DNA from: JAHDCJ01 sp039028895
Lineage (GTDB): Bacteria; Bacteroidota; Bacteroidia; Chitinophagales; Saprospiraceae
NCBI GenBank assembly: GCA_039028895.1
Contig: JBCCHF010000005.1
Location: forward strand, 124,001-188,000
Direction of reading: 5' to 3'
DNA length: 64,000 bases
The translations under genes were made by a program, and so were the position numbers. A model generated the notes under the pieces. It saw only the letters and a program-made list of their open reading frames with translations, made no database searches and was not told the DNA's origin. Shown one piece after another: positions 1 through 7,822 of the stretch. The stretch's first letter is position 1. Every line of letters begins with the position of its first letter.

Positions 1-1
1 G

Positions 2-319
2 TGTCGTTTTGGTTGCCCGATGGCCGCTATTCTTGGATTACAGCAAAAATTCTTTTCCCGTTTCCGGATAACGGTCAATGGCGGTCAATGTATTTCCTGT
101 GGTAACTGCTCTACGTATTGTGAAATGGGTATTGATGTAAGGGCCTATGCCCAGAAAGGGCAGGATATTGTCCGTTCGTCTTGTGTCGGTTGTGGTATTT
201 GTGCTGCTGTTTGTCCACGAGGTGTACTTAGGCTTGAGAACGGATCTGTTGACATAGACAACAGAACCAAAGACTTACGAACGGTCCATATTCCATTTGA
301 TAAAGTTGGGATTCTTTAA
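2..319 (+). CDS. 4Fe-4S binding protein, 5'-truncated by window edge
   Basis: This is the C-terminal part of an iron-sulfur protein; the frame is open to the left edge, so the true start lies outside the window and the internal ATG at 20 is probably not the start. Two complete 4Fe-4S motifs of the form CxxCxxCxxxC are visible (CISCGNCSTYC and CVGCGICAAVC, the second followed by the usual Pro). The first has Glu where Pro normally follows the last Cys, as in polyferredoxin-like membrane proteins of the NapH/CcoG kind, so the lost N-terminal part may be a membrane domain; that is inference. It would act in electron transfer. It lies 94 bp before a di-iron desaturase on the same strand and could supply electrons to it, but a separate promoter-like box lies between them. 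Confidence 0.75.
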   Translation, partial: CRFGCPMAAILGLQQKFFSRFRITVNGGQCISCGNCSTYCEMGIDVRAYAQKGQDIVRSSCVGCGICAAVCPRGVLRLENGSVDIDNRTKDLRTVHIPFDKVGIL

Positions 320-378
320 GAATATTATTCTGCCAATTTAAAACGATTTTAAATAAAATAGGGGACAGGTGTTTTTTG

Positions 379-386
379 TATCTTTG
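379..386 (+). promoter_or_regulatory. Bacteroidota -7 promoter box for the desaturase gene
   Basis: TATCTTTG matches the Bacteroidota -7 consensus TAnnTTTG exactly and sits 27 nt before the ATG at 414. No convincing TTG element is found at the -33 position, so this is a partial match. Confidence 0.5.
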
Positions 387-413
387 GGCATTATTTAACT
401 AAATCCTCGTTTG

Positions 414-1415
414 ATGGAATCGATAACAAAAGGTTACCTCCAACATTCTGAAGCTATCAATCCTCATGTCACCCGGGTAAAGGCGATTTTAAAAAAATAT
501 CCTGATATCTCAAAGTTGATGGTGCGCAATCCAACAACTTTCGTTTACATTATTCTGATCGTCTCTTTGCAGGTTACTATGGCTTGGTTAGTCAGTAGCC
601 AACCTTGGTGGGTTATTTTAATTGCTGCCTATACGGTAGGCGCATTTGCGAATCATGCTTTATTCGTATTAACACATGAGTGTACCCATAACCTGATTTT
701 CAAAAAAAGAATCTACAACATTTTTGCTGGTCTTTTATGTGACTTGCCGAACACCATTCCAACATCAATAGGTTTCCGCAGATATCATATGAAGCACCAC
801 TCTCATCAGGGACAGTATTATCACGATGCTGATATAGCCAGTCATTGGGAAGCCAAAATGGTAAAAAATATCTGGTGGCGTAAAGCACTATGGCTTGCAT
901 TTTTCCCAATATTCCAGGCCATTCGTCCTCCAAGGATCAAAGAAATGAAGCTTGTAGATAACTGGACGATTTTCAATCTTTTTGTATGCATCGTTTTTAA
1001 TGCAGCAATTGTATATTTCTTTGGCTGGGCGGCCCTGGGTTACCTGGCTTTGTCCTTCTTTACATCTATTGGCCTTCATCCTGTCGGTGCCCGTTGGATA
1101 CAGGAGCATTACCTGATTAAGCCTCCTCAAGAAACTTATGATTATTATGGTCCGTTGAATAAAATCCAATTTAACATTGGTTACCATAATGAGCATCACG
1201 ACTTTCCTTCAGTTCCTTGGAGTAATTTGCCAAAAGTGAGAGCTATGGCTCCAGAATTTTATGAAACTCTCTATTATCATAAATCATGGACAAAGCTGCT
1301 TTTACAGTTTATTTTCGACAAAAACCTTTCACTATATTCCAGGAGTGTCAGAACGAAAAGGACCGTAGGAGAACCCATGCATACCGAAATGTACGCAGAC
1401 AGCGTGAGTAGTTAA
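414..1415 (+). CDS. Sphingolipid delta-4 desaturase-like membrane desaturase (DEGS family)
   Basis: An integral-membrane di-iron fatty-acyl desaturase of 333 residues. The three histidine boxes are intact: HECTH (H88-H92), HMKHHSH (from H125) and HNEHH (H258-H262). The tract around box 3 (GPLNKIQFNIGYHNEHHDFP) and the N-terminal AILKKYPDISKLM follow the layout of human DEGS1 almost residue for residue, so the closest known relatives are dihydroceramide/sphingolipid delta-4 desaturases, which introduce the 4,5-trans double bond of the sphingoid base. Several hydrophobic helices are visible between the boxes. Bacteroidota make sphingolipids, so a sphingoid or ceramide substrate is plausible but inferred. 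ATG 414 is chosen over the TTG just before it. The next gene is a PlsC-like acyltransferase 34 bp downstream, which fits a lipid-modification operon. Confidence 0.88.
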   Translation: MESITKGYLQHSEAINPHVTRVKAILKKYPDISKLMVRNPTTFVYIILIVSLQVTMAWLVSSQPWWVILIAAYTVGAFANHALFVLTHECTHNLIFKKRIYNIFAGLLCDLPNTIPTSIGFRRYHMKHHSHQGQYYHDADIASHWEAKMVKNIWWRKALWLAFFPIFQAIRPPRIKEMKLVDNWTIFNLFVCIVFNAAIVYFFGWAALGYLALSFFTSIGLHPVGARWIQEHYLIKPPQETYDYYGPLNKIQFNIGYHNEHHDFPSVPWSNLPKVRAMAPEFYETLYYHKSWTKLLLQFIFDKNLSLYSRSVRTKRTVGEPMHTEMYADSVSS

Positions 1416-1449
1416 GCGGAAACGCTTTCACCACTCTGAACTATAGGCT

Positions 1450-2049
1450 ATGTTAAACTTATTGGCCAAATTTATTTTTTGGTTATACGGCTGGAAAGTA
1501 GGCCCTGACGTGCCAAAAGAAGCCAACAGGTGTGTGATGATTGCCTCACCACACACCTCAAACTGGGACTTTGTTTTTGCCAGGGCAGCTTTTCAGATTC
1601 TGGGCATTCCTGTAAAGTATACCGTTAAAAAAGAGTTTGTCCGGTTCCCCTTCAAATCTTTAATGTTATACCTTGGCGCCATTGCGATAGACCGCTCCCC
1701 GCGAAAACCCGGAGAAAAGCGAGCTAGCCAAACAGACGCCATGATCAGGCTTTTTGAAGATAACGACGAATTGGCCGTGATGGTAACTCCTGAAGGTACC
1801 CGATCTTTGAGGACAGAATGGAAAACAGGCTTTTATTATGTAGCTAAAGGTGGCGATGTGCCTATTTGCTTCGGTTATCTTGATTATAAAAAAAAGATCG
1901 CCGGTGTAGGAGGCTTCCTTCATCCTTCCGGGGATATGGATGCCGACCTAAGCAAGATTATGGCCTTTTATAAAGACATACAAGGTAAGTTTCCGGAGAA
2001 GTTTAGTACAGACCTCAGGTATACGGAAATGAAGGAAACTAACGAATAG
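1450..2049 (+). CDS. PlsC-like 1-acylglycerol-3-phosphate acyltransferase family protein
   Basis: A 199-residue acyltransferase of the LPLAT superfamily. It has the catalytic HX4D motif (HTSNWD, about residue 35) and the glycerophosphate-binding block PEGTRS (about 119), with one hydrophobic N-terminal helix for membrane association. Family members move an acyl chain onto lysophosphatidic acid or other lysolipids. This short form, with YVAKGGDVPICFGYLDY after the PEGTRS block, belongs to a divergent branch whose acceptor is often not lysophosphatidic acid, so the substrate cannot be named. It follows the sphingolipid-desaturase-like gene by 34 bp on the same strand; an N- or O-acylation step in the same lipid pathway is a reasonable inference. 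Confidence 0.82.
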   Translation: MLNLLAKFIFWLYGWKVGPDVPKEANRCVMIASPHTSNWDFVFARAAFQILGIPVKYTVKKEFVRFPFKSLMLYLGAIAIDRSPRKPGEKRASQTDAMIRLFEDNDELAVMVTPEGTRSLRTEWKTGFYYVAKGGDVPICFGYLDYKKKIAGVGGFLHPSGDMDADLSKIMAFYKDIQGKFPEKFSTDLRYTEMKETNE

Positions 2050-2175
2050 CCTTGCCAACTCATTAAACAATCCCAAATTATTTTGGTTAGCCTTAATAAA
2101 TAGGCATTTCCCTGGATATCATAACATTTCTGAAATCCAGCAGGGATTGTTTATCTTAGACAATATTTTAAATGC

Positions 2176-3465
2176 ATGCATATGAAAGTCAAAATTTTAT
2201 CCTCCACTCTTTCTTTGTTAATATCAATTTTCTTCACCTCTGCTGTTTATAGCCAGGCGTTTCCACAAATGGGTTGTGATAATGGCAATCGGTATGTAAA
2301 TGACATCTTTACTGCGGATAGTCCGGCTTCTGTTGTTCAGTTTGGTCAGAATACTACGGTCAATGGGACTGATGTAGACCTTATGATGGACATTTATGAA
2401 CCAGATGGCGATGGTTTGTCCCAAAGACCAGTAATTGTACTGGCTTTTGGTGGCAGTTTTATCGGTGGCGACAGAAGCACCGTAGAAGTATATTGCCGCG
2501 AATACGCCCGTAAAGGGTTCGTCACAGTGGCAATTGACTACAGGATTTATGATGCACCATTGGTGCCTCTTCCTGATTCGTTGGATATGCTGGAAGTAGT
2601 TGTAGGTGCGGTAAGCGATATGAAAGCTGCTGTCAGGCAATTACGTTTTGATGCTGACAATGGTAATCCATACCGGATTGACCCTGATTATATTTTTATT
2701 GGTGGCGTATCAGCAGGCGCAATTGTAGGGTTACACGCCGCCTATTTTGATGCAAATGATGTGTTGCCACAGTATATCCTTGACGAAATCAATGCTCAAG
2801 GCGGATTCGAAGGAAATTCGAACGACGCTACACTTGCTTATTCTTCTGAAACACAAGGTGTCGTTAATTACTTTGGTGCACTCAACGATGCAGACTGGCT
2901 AGGAATGGGTGATGCTCCTGTAAGTAGTCTTCACGGTACGGAAGATGAGATCGTTCCGTATGGTGTTGATTTTGCCAATGTTTGCTTATTTGGCTTTTGC
3001 ATCCCCATCATTTCAATGGAAGGAAGTTTTGTTATCAATCAACGTGCTAACGAAGTTGGTGTTCCTTCTCATTTCATTTCTGTAGAAGGTGGTGGTCATG
3101 GTAATTTTTCAGCAGAGACCTATGAAGAGTACAGAGATGCAACGGCCTTATTTTTCCATAATGAAGTTTTATGTGGCACACTCACCTCCGTTGAGGATGT
3201 AAGAGAAGATGTAAGCCAATTCGTTGTTGCATATCCGAACCCGGCTAGCAATGCGATAAATATCAATTTCAATGGATTGAACCGTCAGTATGACCTCAGA
3301 GTATTCAATAATGTAGGTCAATTGGTATTTGAAAATCCAGGCTTGTTACAAAATGAGGTAAGCATCCCGGTTCAGCAATTAGCTGCTGGCATGTATCAAT
3401 TAGTTATCGAGTTTGAAAGTGATGATATCCTTCCGGTCAGGAAGAAAATCGCTGTCGTGAGATAA
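2176..3465 (+). CDS. Secreted alpha/beta hydrolase (esterase-like) with T9SS type A sorting domain
   Basis: A 429-residue exported protein. A signal peptide (residues 1-27, ending YSQA) is followed by an alpha/beta-hydrolase domain. The oxyanion region reads LAFGGSFIGGD, the nucleophile elbow is GVSAG (Ser near 179), and candidate acid and base are Asp in HGTEDEIVPYG and His in GGGHGNF. From about residue 350 comes a type A T9SS sorting domain (YPNPASNAIN, later NVGQLV and GMYQLVIE), which directs export across the outer membrane and attachment to the surface. Fold and motifs resemble feruloyl-esterase or carboxylesterase family enzymes, but the substrate is unknown. The stop codon directly abuts the thrS stop on the other strand, with no spacer. 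Confidence 0.88.
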   Translation: MHMKVKILSSTLSLLISIFFTSAVYSQAFPQMGCDNGNRYVNDIFTADSPASVVQFGQNTTVNGTDVDLMMDIYEPDGDGLSQRPVIVLAFGGSFIGGDRSTVEVYCREYARKGFVTVAIDYRIYDAPLVPLPDSLDMLEVVVGAVSDMKAAVRQLRFDADNGNPYRIDPDYIFIGGVSAGAIVGLHAAYFDANDVLPQYILDEINAQGGFEGNSNDATLAYSSETQGVVNYFGALNDADWLGMGDAPVSSLHGTEDEIVPYGVDFANVCLFGFCIPIISMEGSFVINQRANEVGVPSHFISVEGGGHGNFSAETYEEYRDATALFFHNEVLCGTLTSVEDVREDVSQFVVAYPNPASNAININFNGLNRQYDLRVFNNVGQLVFENPGLLQNEVSIPVQQLAAGMYQLVIEFESDDILPVRKKIAVVR

Positions 3466-5391
3466 TCAGGCTCCGGCCTTTTCTTTGAAAAAAGTAGCAA
3501 ATTCGGCAGGTGACATCGTTCCGATGTCGCCTTGCCCTTGTATACGGACTGCGATTTGACCTGAGTCGCGTTCTTTTTCCCCAACAATGAGCATGAATGG
3601 TATCTTTTTTACCTCCGCATCACGAATCTTCCGGCCTACTTTCTCATCACGATCATCAACAATGCCGCGAATATCAGAGGCTGCCAATTCTAGCTTAACC
3701 CCTTTTGCATAGTCGTTATACTTTTCACTAATTGGCAAAATGGCAAATTGCTCAGGGGCTAACCACAACGGGAATTTACCCGCACAATGTTCGATCAATA
3801 CACTTATAAAGCGCTCCATAGAACCAAATGGTGCTCTGTGGATCATGACCGGCCTGTGTGGCTGGTTGTCTGCCCCAATGTAAGTCAGGTCAAACCTTTC
3901 CGGAAGGTTATAATCCACCTGGATGGTTCCCAATTGCCATGAACGGCCAAGTGCATCCTTAACCATAAAGTCTAGTTTAGGACCATAGAAAGCGGCTTCT
4001 CCAAGTTCGGTTACGGTATCAAGACCAACTTCCGAAGTGGCTTCAATAATCGCTTTTTCAGCAGCGTCCCAATTTTCGTCGGACCCAATATATTTCGAAG
4101 GATTATCGGGGTCACGAAGTGAAATCTGTGCGGTAAATTCATCAAAACCCATTTTTGCAAGAACTTGCTGAGTTAGGTCGAGCACTTCAAGGAATTCAGT
4201 TTTTAACTGATCAGTTGTACAGAATATATGACCGTCATCCTGGGTAAAGCTTCGGACTCTTGAAAGACCGTGCAATTCGCCACTTTGTTCATACCGATAT
4301 ACAGTACCAAATTCAGCAATCCTAATTGGTAGCTCTTTATAGGAGTGTGGTCTGTGTGCAAAAACCTCACAGTGATGCGGGCAGTTCATCGGTTTCAGGA
4401 GAAATTCTTCACCTTCTTTGGGGGTATGAATCGGCTTGAAACTATCCTCTCCATATTTCTCATAGTGACCTGATGTTTCGTACAATTCCTTTTTTCCGAT
4501 ATGCGGAGTAATTACAGGAATGTAACCTCGTTTTAACTGTTCTTCTTTTAGAAAATTTTCGAGTCGATGTCTTAACGCAGCTCCTTTTGGTAACCAAATA
4601 GGCAGCCCTGCTCCAACTCTTTCGGAAAACATAAATAACTCGAGCTCTGCACCAAGCTTACGGTGGTCTCGCTTTTTTGCTTCTTCGAGCATCTCGAGAT
4701 ACTCGGTTAGCTCTTTTTGTTTGGGGAAGGTGATCCCGTAAATCCTTGTGAGTTGCTGGCGGTTTTCATCTCCTTTCCAGTAAGCTCCGGCAACATTGAG
4801 CAGCTTTATGGCTTTAATCGGGCCGGTATTTGGGATGTGTGGGCCTCGACAGAGATCTGTAAAATTACCCTGTGTGTAAAATGTGATCGTACCGTCTTCA
4901 AGATCTTCAAGAAGTTCAACCTTGTACTCATCTCCTTTATCCCTAAAGTAAGCGAGCGCATCCCCTTTTGAGATTTCTTTTCTTTCGAACTGACTTTTTT
5001 GGCGGGCCAGTTCTTTCATCTTTGCTTCGATCTTTGGGAAATCGTCAGAAGATATCTTGTGTTCTGCAATGTCGATATCGTAGTAAAAGCCATTAGCAAT
5101 CGGCGGTCCAATAGCAAATTTGATACCCGGATAAATCGCCTCAAGTGCCTCGGCCATCAAGTGAGCCGACGAATGCCAGAAGGTTGATTTCCCTTCATCA
5201 TCACGCCATGTCAAGAGTTGAACACTTGCGTCGTTATGAATTGGGCGATCGGCATCCCAAACCTCGCCATCAACCTTTGCGGAAAGTACGTTACGGGCCA
5301 GTCCTTCTGAAATAGATTTTGCAACATCCATAGACGTTACCCCTTGTTCATATTGGCGGACAGAACCATCGGGAAGAGTAATATTGATCAT
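3466..5391 (-). CDS. thrS: Threonyl-tRNA synthetase
   Basis: Charges tRNA-Thr with threonine in the cytoplasm. At 641 residues it has the normal bacterial length and all domains: an N-terminal TGS domain (1-60), an editing domain with the HSSAHL motif (about 73) and CRGPHIPNTG (about 181), the class II catalytic core with the Zn-site Cys in KPMNCPHHC, motif 2 (RYEQSGELHGLSRVRSFTQD) and motif 3 (HRAPFGSMERF), and a C-terminal anticodon-binding domain. It starts at an ATG and ends in TGA exactly adjacent to the stop of the convergent hydrolase gene. A 200-bp gap with an inverted repeat precedes it. Confidence 0.98.
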   Translation of the reverse strand: MINITLPDGSVRQYEQGVTSMDVAKSISEGLARNVLSAKVDGEVWDADRPIHNDASVQLLTWRDDEGKSTFWHSSAHLMAEALEAIYPGIKFAIGPPIANGFYYDIDIAEHKISSDDFPKIEAKMKELARQKSQFERKEISKGDALAYFRDKGDEYKVELLEDLEDGTITFYTQGNFTDLCRGPHIPNTGPIKAIKLLNVAGAYWKGDENRQQLTRIYGITFPKQKELTEYLEMLEEAKKRDHRKLGAELELFMFSERVGAGLPIWLPKGAALRHRLENFLKEEQLKRGYIPVITPHIGKKELYETSGHYEKYGEDSFKPIHTPKEGEEFLLKPMNCPHHCEVFAHRPHSYKELPIRIAEFGTVYRYEQSGELHGLSRVRSFTQDDGHIFCTTDQLKTEFLEVLDLTQQVLAKMGFDEFTAQISLRDPDNPSKYIGSDENWDAAEKAIIEATSEVGLDTVTELGEAAFYGPKLDFMVKDALGRSWQLGTIQVDYNLPERFDLTYIGADNQPHRPVMIHRAPFGSMERFISVLIEHCAGKFPLWLAPEQFAILPISEKYNDYAKGVKLELAASDIRGIVDDRDEKVGRKIRDAEVKKIPFMLIVGEKERDSGQIAVRIQGQGDIGTMSPAEFATFFKEKAGA

Positions 5392-5417
5392 TCGTCAATT
5401 AAGTATTTTAATGTTCA

Positions 5418-5475
5418 AACGCAGAGATATTAAGACTCAGTATTACAAATTACTGTGTCATTTTTTCTCTGCGCT
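5418..5475. repeat. Inverted repeat upstream of thrS (CGCAGAG / CTCTGCG)
   Basis: CGCAGAG at 5420-5426 is repeated in inverted form as CTCTGCG at 5467-5473, with related bases outside the core. The same ACGCAGAG word recurs near 31756, which suggests a degenerate interspersed palindromic element rather than a thrS-specific control site. Confidence 0.4.
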
Positions 5476-5593
5476 AAATACAGTTTTCAAAAAAGAATTT
5501 TTGGGTCGGCTAAATTATAAATTTTTTAGCACACCCACTTTCGAATTAATGAGATAACTCAACTATCGAAAAATTAGTTCAGTAATATGAATC

Positions 5594-6697
5594 TTATCTG
5601 GCTGAAAGGGCATATACAGCAAATGAAGCGAGCCAATGCTCTCCCTCGTAATTGCCATCGGCAATATTGGGAAGGGTAATTTCGATATGACGATTGGCCA
5701 TTTCCAATAGTTTTGCCTTTCGCGATTTTGAAGTAATTGAATTGGCCAATCCGTATAAGCACCAGGCACGGCTGAGATTTAAACCATCGAGGTGAACGAT
5801 CTTTCCATCCGTTCTGTCAGAAACACTGGCCGGCTCGATCAAAGCATCAAGCTTTTTATTTGGAAGAAACTTCTTGTACCATACTTCAAAGGTTTTCCCT
5901 TTAAGGATTCTTCTCATCAGGTTGGCCTCTTCCAGGCATGGTGAAAGGAAATCTTCTCCGCTTGGTTCCCAGTTGGCCGGACAATTTGTGTCCTCAAGGT
6001 AATAGTCTTTTGCTCTTTGTTCGATTAATGACTTCAACTCATGGTGGTCGGTTGTGTTGGCAAAGTCAAGGGCATAAGACAGCCCAAAGGCTGTATTCGG
6101 ATGGACTCCTGTTCTAACCGGATAAGTTTGCTTTGGAAGAAATTCAATGTAGCGATCAATGATCTTCTGGGTCAATGGCTGCAGATTTTTATCAATTTTT
6201 CGACCATCCGGATCGTCCCAGGTATGGACTTCTTCTGCCAGTTTCAACAACCAGCTCCATCCGTACATCCGTTCCCATGATTTCGTGCCGCCCATGTCGA
6301 AATAGGCCGCTTCGATCGCCAGGTTCTCAGCGGTCAATTTCCGGTTCAGCACTTCCCTGATCTGGTTCGACTCGGGTAATTCGGGATAAGATTTCATAAG
6401 TCTTAACAACATCCATGTGCCATGGACAGCAGAGTGCCAGTCAAAGCAGCCGAAAAATGCCGGGTGAAGCTCTTTAGGTGATTTCAGGTAAGTAGCATCC
6501 TGGAGTGTCTGGTTAAGTTTGTTGGGGTACTCCTGGTCGATACATTTCAACGCCAACTTGGCAAAGTGAGTAGCACCTTCCACTGTCAGTGTTAATTGGC
6601 CTTTATCATCATAAGTAAGCAATGGATTGTCCGTGGTTTGGCTCATGACAAGATTTGAAATCAACAGAAATGAAAAAAGAGGAATAGCAAGCTTCAT
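5594..6697 (-). CDS. Exported DUF2891 family protein
   Basis: A 367-residue protein with a signal peptide (residues 1-19, SNLVMSQ) and the hallmark stretches of DUF2891: HPAFFGCFDWHSAVHG near residue 78, a Trp-rich segment ERMYGWSWLLKLAEE, TGVHPNTAFGLSYALD and GEDFLSPCLEEANLM. The family is predicted to fold as an alpha/alpha barrel like some glycoside-processing enzymes, but no reaction is established. Its ATG overlaps the stop of the upstream TPR lipoprotein gene by one base (TAATG), which points to translational coupling and a shared role in the envelope. Confidence 0.85.
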   Translation of the reverse strand: MKLAIPLFSFLLISNLVMSQTTDNPLLTYDDKGQLTLTVEGATHFAKLALKCIDQEYPNKLNQTLQDATYLKSPKELHPAFFGCFDWHSAVHGTWMLLRLMKSYPELPESNQIREVLNRKLTAENLAIEAAYFDMGGTKSWERMYGWSWLLKLAEEVHTWDDPDGRKIDKNLQPLTQKIIDRYIEFLPKQTYPVRTGVHPNTAFGLSYALDFANTTDHHELKSLIEQRAKDYYLEDTNCPANWEPSGEDFLSPCLEEANLMRRILKGKTFEVWYKKFLPNKKLDALIEPASVSDRTDGKIVHLDGLNLSRAWCLYGLANSITSKSRKAKLLEMANRHIEITLPNIADGNYEGEHWLASFAVYALSAR

Positions 6698-7740
6698 TAG
6701 TTCGGATTTTGACCAAGCCTTTCGAGTCCTTCTCTTGCCTTATCGTAACCGGGCACAAGGGCCAATGCCTGCTCGAAATCGTTAATGGCATTTTCAGTTT
6801 GACCGAGCATCTCCGCCATGAGCCCCCGGTAATAGTAGCCCTTAGCATAGGTTGGCTCAACCTTTACCGAAAGGTCAAATTTCTTAAGGGCGGTTTCAAT
6901 ATCCTTAAGTTCCATATGCAAGTAACCATTATTGAAATGAATGTCAGGATTATGAGGATAAAGCGCTGCGGCTTTTTCGTACCAGATTTTCGCTTCTTCG
7001 AGATTATCGCGTTGGTGGTGAAACCACCCTTTTCCGAAAAGGCCATCCATATCAGTTGAATCAATCTGTAATACATTATCGAAATACTGCACGGCCAATG
7101 GGCTACCCATATTATCGAGTAAATTTGCCAAGTTGCGATAGGCATCGATATAATAGGGGTCTTCGTCAACGGCATTTTGAAAACTGTTAATTGCTCTGGC
7201 GGTGTCACCCCTTTCTTTATAATTCATCCCAAGCAAATAGAAAGCATCAGGATTGGTGCGATCCAGGGAAAGAATTTTTGAAACTGTACCCATCGACGCA
7301 TCATATTGTTTGAGGATCATCTGAAATTCTGAGTATTTGAGCATGGAGGCTATGCGAGTGGTGTCTCTTCTGACGACAGATTCCATGATTTTCAATGCAC
7401 TCTCGGATTCAAGGTTGTCGAGATAGGCATCGGCCAGTAAATGGTAATACTCGTAGGGCTCAGGATCCAGTTCTATGGCCTTATTGAGGTCAGCGATGGC
7501 AAATGCGTAATGATCATATTCGTACAGTAGTTCTGCTCTCTCAAAATATAACTGAGCGTTTTGATCATCATTTTTGATCTTATTGGTAATGGCTTGTAAA
7601 GCTGGGGTGCTCCCCAAAATTCCATCGCCTGGCTGAACCACTTCGGGCTGTTCAGGATTATCGGTGACAGGAGTCTCGCCATTACAGGAAAACAGCAACA
7701 ATGCTGAAACGTAAAGCGTTATATGAATTAGTAACTTCAT
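6697..7740 (-). CDS. TPR-repeat lipoprotein
   Basis: A 347-residue lipoprotein: a hydrophobic N-terminus ends in the lipobox LLFSC, making Cys19 the likely lipidated residue, followed by an acidic linker. From about residue 55 to the end there are roughly eight tetratricopeptide repeats (for example NPDAFYLLGMNYKERGDTA and TYAKGYYYRGLMAEMLGQTE). TPR solenoids bind partner proteins; this one should sit on the periplasmic face of a membrane. It is translationally coupled to the DUF2891 gene downstream and divergent from the SBBP-type T9SS gene, with under 100 bp between the two starts. Confidence 0.9.
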   Translation of the reverse strand: MKLLIHITLYVSALLLFSCNGETPVTDNPEQPEVVQPGDGILGSTPALQAITNKIKNDDQNAQLYFERAELLYEYDHYAFAIADLNKAIELDPEPYEYYHLLADAYLDNLESESALKIMESVVRRDTTRIASMLKYSEFQMILKQYDASMGTVSKILSLDRTNPDAFYLLGMNYKERGDTARAINSFQNAVDEDPYYIDAYRNLANLLDNMGSPLAVQYFDNVLQIDSTDMDGLFGKGWFHHQRDNLEEAKIWYEKAAALYPHNPDIHFNNGYLHMELKDIETALKKFDLSVKVEPTYAKGYYYRGLMAEMLGQTENAINDFEQALALVPGYDKAREGLERLGQNPN

Positions 7741-7822
7741 GCTGTAAAATTAACAAACGAAGGTAAAAAAAAGATCAATGATGTCGATACCCTCATCTAG
7801 CTTAACCAACTGTGTCAATTAC

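Noticed and set aside
1666..1923. Antisense ORF inside the acyltransferase gene
   Set aside because: It is a shadow of a gene with clear motifs; its own translation shows no family pattern. The same holds for the many antisense ORFs inside thrS, the giant genes and others.
5392..5593. Amino-acid-responsive leader (T-box type) for thrS
   Set aside because: No T-box sequence or specifier hairpin is present; the inverted repeat matches a repeat element seen elsewhere in the window.
7778..7822. First 15 codons of the SBBP protein frame as coding
   Set aside because: The polar stretch would precede the signal peptide; ATG 7823 or 7829 gives a normal export signal.
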